The notes below the pieces were generated by a model. That model saw only the letters and a program-made list of their open reading frames with translations, was not told where the DNA came from and did no database searches. The position numbers were made by a program, and so were the translations under genes. Below are positions 11,342 through 20,200 of a stretch of 64,000 nt of DNA, in pieces. Location of the stretch: assembly GCF_902806685.2 (NCBI RefSeq), contig NC_048561.1:2232001-2296000 (forward strand). Reading direction: 5' to 3'. Each line of letters begins with the position of its first letter. Within the stretch, counting starts at the first letter, position 1. The DNA comes from Maniola hyperantus (lineage: Eukaryota > Arthropoda > Insecta > Lepidoptera > Nymphalidae).

Positions 11342-13515
11342 AACTAGCGGCACGCTATGATGGCCGGTTTGACGTTTGTCCGCTCATGAAGTTCCGTATT
11401 AATTGATAACGACTTTGAAGGAAATAATTGTATTACTTTATTGACGATAGTGATGTGCAGAGATTCATAAATTTTATCGAATGTAGTTTTAGGTTTAGGA
11501 CTCAAAATTTATTTATTAAATTGATTTCTTAAATGTATACAAGTGTAGAAAAATCAGTTTGCACCATTTAAGGGGTGAATGTACTTGTGAATATGAACAA
11601 TTTTCACTATGTGGACAAACCTCTGAAATCGCAAAAAAATATCAATAAATTTTTAAAAATGGAATCTAATACGATCGTCACATAGGATCGCTGGCTAGCA
11701 CAACTACTACCTCCGGCAAACTCGCGTCAATGCTCAATGCAAAACAAAGCAGTTTCGAATTGACGTTGCTTCGAAAAGTATAAACTGTCAGTGCAATGCG
11801 ATTGTGATATAGTTTTGACCTGGCTTTGGATTTCAAATATTGATACTGCATTACTGTTGACCCTTGCTCGTTAATTTGGACTCTGTTCAAGCCCTTTGTT
11901 GTGGATTTCGTCGATATGACCGAACGTACGCAGAGAACTGTTCTAAATAGTCAGACACGTGAGTTCCTAATACGCCTTCGTAACTATTTCGATCGTGAAG
12001 CTCAAAATGGAGGGCCAATTTTACCTATAACGTCAGTGGTTGAACGCGTAGCTGATGCGCTTAATATTGGACAACGAACTGTTAGACGGATAACTAAAAA
12101 AAAATATGGCGAGACTGGCACAGAAGAAAATAAACTTCACACACCAAAAAAGAGAAAACGAGCAAAACCAGTCGTAGGCATCGATAGCTTTGATGCCGAT
12201 GCTATCCGAAGACATGTTTACGGCTACTATTTACAGAAGGAGTATCCAACAAGAAAAAAGTTGGTGCATTCACTGAAGGAAGCTGGATTATTCTTCGGTG
12301 GGGAAAGTTCTTTAACGAAGATTTTGAAGACCATTGGATTTCGATACAAAAAATGTAACAAACGCAAAATATTGATGGAAAGATTTGATATAGCGATGGC
12401 AAGGTATACTTTTTTACGGCAAGTGAAAGAAATCAAAAATTGGCAAAATGTTGTGTTCTTGGATGAAACATGGCTTAATGCTAACCATACTGTAGGCCGT
12501 TCTTGGAACGATGACACAGCAGCATCTACTTCCAAAGTTCCTGTAGGAAAAGGATCGCGACTTATAATTTGTCACGCCGGAACCATCAACGGGTTTGTCG
12601 AAGGTTCTCTCATGGCTTTTGCGTCAAAAACCACTGGAGACTATCATGAAGACATGAATGGAGAAAAGTTTACTGAATGGTTTACCTCAATGTTGTGTAG
12701 CCTCCCTGAACCATCTATTATAATTATGGACAACGCCCCATACCACTCGATGCAAATTGACAAGCCACCTGCCCAATCCCAAAAGAAAGCTGATATCGTC
12801 GCATGGCTTCGTAAAAATGGCGTAGATGCAAACATGAATATGTTAAAAGCGGAATTAGTACGTCTTTTAAAAGAAAACAAACCAACCAAGATCCGATACG
12901 TCATTGACGAAATAGCATTAGAACATGGGCACAGAGTTATACGGTTACCGCCTTACCATTGTGAGTATAATGCGATTGAGTTGGTGTGGGCTCAAATTAA
13001 GGGATATGCTGCAAGACACAATACAGAACCCCCATTTACCACAAAAAAAATGCTAAAATTATTAGAAGAAGCTTGTGAACATGTGACTAAAGGAGACTGG
13101 GAAAAGGTTGTGAATAGAACTGTTAAATTAATAAGGGAAGATTATGAAAGAGATGTGAAAATAGATAATATTATAGAAAACGAACATATAATTATTAATG
13201 TATGTGATGATAGCAGTGACGACAGTGAAAATAGTAGTATGGACGAATCTGATTAATTATGGCCTTTTGTGGCACCTTTTTCGGTATCTTTTGTATTCAT
13301 ATGTTTCTTGTGTGCATATAAAGTATGTATATTCATTTTCGTTCAAATATTCAGTTCGTTCAAATAAATTAAATAAACATATACATTTTTGTTTTATTAA
13401 ACCTATTTAATCAGGTACAAAAACAAAACTTAATTGTTTTTTGTTCGAGAATAAATTGACATTCCACATCACTATTGTAATGTGTCAAACCGGCCATCAT
13501 AGCGTGCCGCTAGTG
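11342..13515 (+). mobile_element. DD82E Tc1/mariner-superfamily transposon, copy 2
   Basis: The element of 2174 bp has the same terminal inverted repeats as copy 1. It starts directly after the shared TA at 11340-11341 and ends before TA 13516-13517. Both ends and the transposase look intact, so the element is plausibly autonomous. Confidence 0.9.
11916..13256 (+). CDS. DD82E-type transposase, intact
   Basis: From ATG 11916 the frame gives 446 residues. An N-terminal HTH region (TSVVERVADALNIGQRTVRR) is followed by a basic, nuclear-localisation-like stretch (PKKRKRAKP). The catalytic core has D in VVFLDETW, D in IIIMDNAPYH and E in NAIELVW. Between the second D and the E I count 82 residues, against 34-41 in classic Tc1/mariner families. 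The extra segment contains a SAP-like helix pair (ADIVAWLRKNGV ... LKAELVRLLKENK). The spacing matches the group I recall as DD82E/Sailor. A serine- and aspartate-rich tail ends the protein. No in-frame defect is seen. Confidence 0.85.
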   Translation: MTERTQRTVLNSQTREFLIRLRNYFDREAQNGGPILPITSVVERVADALNIGQRTVRRITKKKYGETGTEENKLHTPKKRKRAKPVVGIDSFDADAIRRHVYGYYLQKEYPTRKKLVHSLKEAGLFFGGESSLTKILKTIGFRYKKCNKRKILMERFDIAMARYTFLRQVKEIKNWQNVVFLDETWLNANHTVGRSWNDDTAASTSKVPVGKGSRLIICHAGTINGFVEGSLMAFASKTTGDYHEDMNGEKFTEWFTSMLCSLPEPSIIIMDNAPYHSMQIDKPPAQSQKKADIVAWLRKNGVDANMNMLKAELVRLLKENKPTKIRYVIDEIALEHGHRVIRLPPYHCEYNAIELVWAQIKGYAARHNTEPPFTTKKMLKLLEEACEHVTKGDWEKVVNRTVKLIREDYERDVKIDNIIENEHIIINVCDDSSDDSENSSMDESD

Positions 13516-13759
13516 TAGGTATTACTTCTTACATCCATGATCATTAGATGATGATGTGATGATGATACCATTCTGTTTTGCATCAAAGACAAATAATGTG
13601 AAAATGTGATTTTTACCAGTTATTTTATTTGGAGTTTTTTAAGGATATTATACAATAGAATAGTATACCTATTCCTTACTCCTTCAATCTACTCTCTTTT
13701 GATATTAATTTTTAAAAAACCATATATATCAATATTTCTAGAATATAATGACATTTTAA

Positions 13760-14036
13760 CTCGCACGCTCCACACATGACACAACTAAGGCTGCATCATC
13801 ACGTGCTAGTAGGGCAGCACTTGTATATACCACCCGGCATCGCAACTGAGAGTTGTCGCTTGGCGACACGGCTTTGCCGATAGGGTGGCAACTAGGAACG
13901 CCCAGTCTCTTACCTGAACAGACCGGAACCTATTTAGAAATTCTTACTTCTCTAACTGCCCCTGCCGAGAATCGTATCCAGTTCTTGCACCAATAAGACC
14001 ACAGCGCTCACCGCTGTGCCAGGGAGGTCGTCAAGT
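13760..14036 (-). mobile_element. tRNA-derived SINE
   Basis: Read on the minus strand, CTGGCACAGCGGTGAGCGC (A-box region, near 14020) and GGATACGATTCTCGGCAGG (B-box region, near 13975) form a degenerate tRNA head. The body carries GTTGCCACCCTATCGGCAAA and CTGCATCATCACG blocks typical of a widespread lepidopteran SINE. The tRNA-like head is not a functional tRNA. Confidence 0.65.
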
Positions 14037-14107
14037 CAAACCTTCACAACACTAGGTGCGGTACTTACCTAAGGAGTCAAAAATAATACACAGCTTTGTT
14101 ATGCTTA

Positions 14108-14590
14108 CTTTTAATATTATTACACATTAAACAATCTAATCTAATCTAATCTAAATCAGCCTGTGCTGTCCCACGTCTGGGCAAAGGCCTCCCTCCGATC
14201 CTTCCACAATTTTCTATTTCGTGCCTCTTCAGACCACGTAACTGTAAATTTATCTAATTCATCACGCCAACGTCGCCTCGGCCGACCACGCTGGCGTTGA
14301 TGATTCTGGGGCGTCCAAAAAGAAGCAGATTTTGCCCATAACTCAACTGGCATACGGCACACATGACCTGCCCAGTCCCATTTGAGTAAAGCGGCTGCAA
14401 GGCCAACGTCAGCTACTCGCGTTTTGGAACGTATAGCAGAATTCCTTACGCGATCTGCTAGTTTTATACTTAGTATGCTGCGTTCCATGGCTCTTTGGCA
14501 AACCTTGAGCTTGGACTTTTGAGAGTTTGTCAGGGACCAAGTCTGAGCACCATACGTGAGAGTTGGCAGAATGCACATGTCCATGAGCTT
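14108..14590 (-). mobile_element. RTE-type LINE, 3' fragment
   Basis: A minus-strand frame of 142 codons (14584-14156) encodes the C-terminus of an endonuclease-reverse transcriptase: LTYGAQTWSLT, WDWAGHVCRM and RGRPRRRWRDELD, ending FAQTWDSTG. A short 3' UTR ends in ATTAG/GATTA pentamers at about 14135-14155, the short-repeat tail typical of RTE elements. Everything upstream of the thumb region is missing (5' truncation). Confidence 0.8.
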
Positions 14591-14734
14591 TCGCTTAAGA
14601 TGTAATGGAAAACAATCTTACTGTCGTAATATACAAAATCTTGTTTTATGAACAAAACAATTTTTTGTAAATATATATATATTTTTAGTGACAAGTTTTT
14701 TCTTTGAATAAATATGCTATGCCTGAGTCTTCTT

Positions 14735-15110
14735 CCTGCGTCGCTCCCTCAATTTTGAGGATCGTGGCTCCCTTTTGATATAATCTTTGCTACGATGTTT
14801 TTCCATTTTCCTCTGTTTCGCGCCGCGTGGATTGCATTGCAGATAGGTGTGTCGACAGTGGCGTGCATAGGGTTTAAAGCCAGGGTAAGCAGTAGTTCAG
14901 TAAGCCAGTCAAAAAATAATGAGCATTGAGCAATTTCAACCGAGTTAACTATTTCTTGGGTAAGCAGCGCTTTTATGCCTCTATGAGTTGCACGCCACTG
15001 TGTGTCGACCGCCTCTTTTATTTGGTCTACCCAACGTCTCGGGCTGCGTCCGCGGGCTCTTTCCTTCGATCTTCCCAGTGACCATGATTTTTTCAATATA
15101 AGTATGCCTG
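14735..15110 (-). mobile_element. LINE ORF2 C-terminal fragment carrying a MITE
   Basis: On the minus strand RARGRSPRRWVDQIKEAV and later ICNAIHAARNRGKWKNIV are the two halves of an RTE-like LINE C-terminus. They are separated by 51 foreign codons that come from the 145 bp MITE at 14856-15000 plus its 8 bp duplication. Insert plus duplication is 153 bp, so the frame stays open through the insertion. Confidence 0.7.
14856..15000. mobile_element. hAT-type MITE, 145 bp
   Basis: Perfect 12 bp terminal inverted repeats (CAGTGGCGTGCA at the left, TGCACGCCACTG at the right) are bordered by an exact 8 bp target duplication, TGTGTCGA (14848-14855 and 15001-15008). The 8 bp duplication and CAGTGGCG-type ends point to the hAT superfamily. 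No coding capacity of its own. Confidence 0.9.
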
Positions 15111-15189
15111 AGTAAGTATCTATAAAATAATCTATTATGCTAGATAGGATGGTGCAAGAAAAATATAAATAATAATTAACAGTAACGAA

Positions 15190-15370
15190 CTTATATACTA
15201 TGCGACCGCCAACGGCCAAACTTGATTTCAGGCCAAATTAGTTTCTGCTAGGTCAAACCGGTTTATCCTACGAGTGTCGAAATATACAAGTTTAGCCCAG
15301 GATAATCTAATTCAGCCTAAATACTTTAGGCCGAACTAACTAGTTTGACCTAGGCCAAACATATTTAAGG
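15190..15370. repeat. Irregular repeat of AGGCCAAACT-like motifs
   Basis: A stretch with repeated degenerate blocks (GGCCAAACT, AGGTCAAACCGGTTT, AGGCCGAACTAACTAGTTT, AGGCCAAAC), partly palindromic. A related block occurs at about 16728-16790 (ACAAACTGGTCAACCAGTTTGT). The class is unknown. Confidence 0.4.
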
Positions 15371-15394
15371 GCTAAAAGTTAGTGATAGGTACAT

Positions 15395-15728
15395 ATTGGG
15401 GCCGATTCTCTTGTACACAATCTCTAAACTTAACTAAATTAACAGGTCTAAATCTAGTGCTATCCTTTTCCGCAATCAACATTATGAAAGGGATAGCAAT
15501 AGATTTAGATGTGCCATTTTAGTTTAGTTTAGAGATTGTGTACAAAGGAATTAGCCACATTATTGGGGCCGATTCTCTTGTACACAATCTCTAAACTTAA
15601 CTAAATTAACAGGTCTAAATCTAGTGCTATCCTTTTCCGCAATCAACATTATGAAAGGGATAGCAATAGATTTAGATGTGCCATTTTAGTTTAGTTTAGA
15701 GATTGTGTACAACGGAATTAGCCACATT
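15395..15728. mobile_element. Two fold-back MITEs in direct tandem
   Basis: The units 15395-15561 and 15562-15728 are nearly identical over a 167 bp period. Each is itself a long imperfect inverted repeat: GTACACAATCTCTAAACT at the left and AGTTTAGAGATTGTGTAC at the right. They meet without a spacer at CACATTATTGGGG. The superfamily is not clear. Confidence 0.8.
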
Positions 15729-15844
15729 ATAAGTTACTAGGTATAGTTAGTAATATTAAATTATATTGGGTTAGTAGGTACTTATTTCTAATACTTAGGT
15801 ATAGCTTAGGTATAGAAGTAGATGTGGAGGTTATCTAACACCGG

Positions 15845-15915
15845 TGTGTTTGGTGGCGCGCCTGGTGTGGCGTCTTCAGAGTAGGATGATGCTAGTGATG
15901 CGTCGTTCGGCGAAG
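15845..15915 (-). repeat. Serine/acidic coding-like segment, copy 1 of 2
   Basis: On the minus strand the frame reads SSPNDAS ... SSYSEDATP. A nearly identical segment lies at 16465-16530 (SSPNDAS ... SYSEDAAPDLS), where the frame is open over about 40 codons and ends at a plausible CGAAG/GTATGG donor. They could be old C-terminal exons of the zinc-finger gene or parts of an unknown repeat. Confidence 0.35.
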
Positions 15916-15954
15916 AAGTATGATGCATAAAAATAAATAAAAATCTGTTTTAGA

Positions 15955-16245
15955 ATGTACAGGTGAAGACCTTTCATATGATACCCCACTTGATATAGTC
16001 ACTCACTTCGAAAGTTGAAAATACTAATTATTAGTTCATGACCACAATTTAATTTTTTTTGTGTGATCTAACCCTAAATTCACGATTTCAGATTTTTCCC
16101 CAAATGTCAGCTATAAGATGTACCTACCTGCCAAATTTCATGATTCTAGGTTAACGGGAAGTACCCTGTAGGTTTCTTGACAGACAGACAGACAGACAAC
16201 AAAGTGATCCTATAAGGGTTCCGTTTTTCCTTTTGAGTGCACCGT
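15955..16245. repeat. Interspersed repeat with GACAGACAGACA block
   Basis: It contains GACCTTTCATATGATACC, TGCCAAATTTCATGATTC, ACGGGAAGTACCCTGTAGG and AAGTGATCCTATAAGGG in that order. This is a repeat I associate with lepidopteran genomes. A diverged copy is at 8575-8755. No ORF. Confidence 0.6.
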
Positions 16246-17236
16246 GAGGCGCAAGCAGATAAATGGGTGCAAGCGATTTTCGACCTTATTGACATATGTC
16301 AGAAAACAACATTTTCGCAATCTATGAATGATACTGAGCAAGAATATGACAAAAAACAACTTTCTCGTAACCATCAATAAGGTCTAGAACTAGGGTATAG
16401 CTTGTATTTAACTCGATTGATTTAAATTTTACTCTAAATAGGTACACAATCCATACCTTCGCGACAGGTCTGGTGCGGCGTCTTCAGAGTAGGATGATGC
16501 TGCTGATGCGTCGTTCGGCGAAGAAGTTGAAGGGTCCAGTTCATCTTCTACGGTCTCCAATGATCTAATCATGTAAAAGCATTTAGGGTAGAATTTCTTC
16601 GTGCGAGTGTTAATACAATATAGAGAAAACCAACACGCACAAGATTTTTCTTAAGTTCTATGTGAAATATTTTCTGCCGGATAATGTACGATACTTTAAT
16701 CCTGAAATATAAAATTGGTGAGGTTATGTTAGACAAACTGGTCAACCAGTTTGTCCTACACAAACTGGTTTGGTCTGCAATCGGGTTTGGCACACAAACA
16801 TACATATCCTTCATGAAACCGAACCTTATTTTTTTTAATTTTTTTATTTTTTTTTATAAAGAATATTAGCCATATTAAATGACTAATATCGCCCTTTCCT
16901 CAAATTTTGAGAGAGTAGCGTTGAGACTGACAAAACGACACATAGGTATGAGTGACAGAGACAACGCTCTACAAAGCCGAAACCGCACTCTAAAGGTCGA
17001 TGTGTAATATTTTCTGCCACATACTGTAGAAACACTATCATAAAATTATAAATTCCTTACAAGTATCCTTGTGCTCAAAATAACTTTTTCTAACGACTTA
17101 TCATTATATGTAGTACCCAAGGCACGCGCTTCATACCCAGATCCTCCAAGATACACTCTACACAAAGCACACTACACACTGTCTGTTGTAGAGTTATCTC
17201 CTAAGCACTCTCCGGTGGCGGAGTGACACGTGCGGC
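16245..17236. other. Non-genic stretch 3' of the zinc-finger gene copy B
   Basis: It holds the second acidic segment (16465-16530), a palindromic motif block (16728-16790) and a SINE 3' end (about 16826-16910) with AGAATATTAGCCATATTAAA and a T-run. It probably also includes the 3' UTR of copy B, but I see no single clear AATAAA signal to fix its end. Confidence 0.45.
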
Positions 17237-20200
17237 TCACGGACATGATGAAGGCTTTTCACCAGTGGCAGTGTGAGTTCTCATATGATACTTTAGACTA
17301 CTTCTTTGTGCACATTTGTACTCGCATACCTTGCACGAATATGGCTTTTCACCCGTGTGGGTTCTCATGTGCGTCACTAGATTGCTATTATCTGCAAATT
17401 TGTAATCGCATAACTTACATGAGAAAGGTCTTTCACCAGTGTGGGTTCTCATATGCCTCCCTAGATTGCCATTAGTTGCACATTTGAAATCGCATAACTT
17501 ACACGTAAAGGGTTTAATACCAGTGTGAGTTCTCATGTGCCTCAGTAGTTGACTATTTGCTGCACATTTGTAATTGCATAATTTACACATGAAAGGTTTT
17601 ATACCAGTGTGGGTTCTCATGTGCGTCACTAGAGTGCTGTTATATGCAAATTTGTAATTGCATATCTTACACGAATATGGCTTTTCACCAGTGTGGGTTC
17701 TCATGTGCGTCACTAGATGGCTATTTTGTGCACATTTGTAGTTGCATAACTTACACGAATATGGCTTTTCACCAGTGTGAGTTCTCATGTGCTTCACTAG
17801 ATTACTGTTTGTTGCACATTTGTAATTGCATAACTTACACGAAAATGGCTTTTCACTAGTGTGGGTTCTCATGTGCGTCATTAGACTGTCGTTAGTTGTA
17901 CATTTGTAATCGCATAATTTACACAAAAAGGGTTTTATACCAGTGTGGGTTCTCATGTGCCTCAATAGATTGCTATTTGTTGTACATTTGTGATCACAAA
18001 ACTTACACGAGAAAGGCTTTATACCAGTGTGAGTCCTCATATGCCTCTTCAAATAACTTTGATATTTACATTTGTACTGGCATATTTCGCAAGTGAACCG
18101 TCTTACTTCAGCGTGAGTCTTTATGTGTTTAACTAAGACACTTTTTCGTTTATACATCTTTTTACAAATGTCACAAATGAACTCTCTTTCCTCAATGTGT
18201 GAACTATTTTTTGATGAATAATTACATTGTATGTTAATTACATTCGTCAAACAATCAGTTTTATTTTGTAAAGCTTTTACTGTATTAATGACTGGTTCAA
18301 GGGATTCTGTCGAAGGCACTTTATCCTGACTTGTTGCCTGATAACTGATATCTTTAGACACAATGTTCTGACTGACACAAGACCTAACAGCTTTTCGTGT
18401 ATTCTTCAGAGTTTCGTCTCGTCTTTGTACAACATTCTTATAGAAAACATCATATAATTTGACAAAACAATCTGTTAATCTGTTGTATTGGCAACTGACG
18501 TCTGTATCTGCTTCTTCAGTTGGGGACACTTTTATTTCGTTATTTGTCGCAAGACTCGCGGGCAGAGGAGCGACTGAAACAAAACATTTTGACTTTTTCC
18601 TTGTTTATAAATGTGTGAAATGTAAAATGATAAATAAGCCTGTATCTTACCTAAGGTCTGAGACGAATGTACAGAAGGCCTGGGGTCTGCCTGCCTGTGA
18701 AATAAATAATTAGAATGTATCTAGAGTGTACTGGGGAGCCACTAGCCAGTATGCAGCTGTACTGCATATAGCAGGTTAGAGAGAAGGATATTATGATACC
18801 AATACAAGTGTACACTAAGGCACAGAACAGTTAGTGCACCGCAACACACACTAGTTCAGATACTATTTTAAAACTTAACTTAACTTACAAATGTTTCGTC
18901 TGAAGAGCTTCATCCAGCTCATTTTCGTCCAATGTAATGCTATTCTCATCATCAGAAGTTACAAACTCATCTTTGACATTGTCTGCAATATTGTCATCTT
19001 CATTTATCAGTTCCATGTCCTCATCAACCGACATAGAGTCATCACATCCTTCAGTTTTCACTAGAACTTGGAGTCCGGTTTCCTTTAATTCTGTTTGTTT
19101 GTCTTCTGAGAGGTGTTCTAGTATGTGTAAGTCACAGTGGTCAGGTGCTAGTGTTGTCAATCTCATATTGCTCTTTAGTTGGTGTTTTGTGCGGTTTATC
19201 ATTTTAATATGACGTCTTGTTATCTGTTGAGAGACAAGTAAAATATTCAACATGTACAGTTTTTTTTTTTTTTTAAATAGAATATTAGCCATGTTAAATG
19301 ACTAATATTCCCCTTTCCTCTCCAACTAAGCGTGAAGCTTGTGCCAGGAGTAGGTACGACAATAGTGCAACGGGCGGGGTTTGAACCGTCGATCTTTCGG
19401 TTTCAGTCCACTCCTTAACCAGTTGAGCTATTGAGGCTCTAAAAACAGTACAATACAGAAAAATGCAAGTTTAAAAGCAAAGGTGGAATTCCAAAGTTCA
19501 TATTATGTATTCAGTACTCACTAATTCATGTTTTTCAACTAAGTCCATCATCAGTGCACAGGCTCTCAAGCTCTTCTCTCTAAAGCTACTAAAGTTAATC
19601 AATCTCTGAGCACATTGTACACAAATTGTATGTTTTAGGTTTCCTTGATCACACAACTGAAACAACACACAAGTAAAGTAATCTAACATTCCTTAAATAA
19701 TCCTTGTTTGTCTCTGCACTATTTACAGATTTATCAAAACACAAGCTAATTCCCGTGACTTCGTCCGTGTGGACTACACGAATTTCAAACCCCTATTTCA
19801 TCCCCTTAGGGGCTGTATTTTCAAAAATCCTTTCTTAGCGGACGCCTACGTCATAATAGCTAGATAGCTATTATAGCATGCCAAATTTCAGCCCGATCCG
19901 TCCAGTAGTTTTAGCTGTGCGGAGATCAGTCAGTCAGTCAGTCAGTCAGTCAGTCACCTTATCCTTTTATATATTTAGATATATTTAGATTCAACAGTGT
20001 ACAGCGAGGTAGGTGCAATCTAAGGATTTAATTTTAATACACAAGTCTAACATGTGTGTGTATACATTATACAATACATAACTATACATCACAACATAAC
20101 AACTTACAGGCTGTCCAGTTAACTTTACATATGCTTCTTCCAATTTGTGTTTACTCATTAGTAACAGCTTGCTGTCAGTGTCTAGGCATATCATGCACAC

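Noticed and set aside
13960..14036. Possible tRNA genes here, at 5650-5720 and at 19375-19440
   Set aside because: Only A- and B-box-like blocks are present; stems do not close, and SINE bodies and A-rich tails follow.
17230..18096. Plus-strand open frames with repeated CGFSCASLD-like text
   Set aside because: They are antisense shadows of the tandem C2H2 fingers of copy B; the periodicity comes from the finger repeats.
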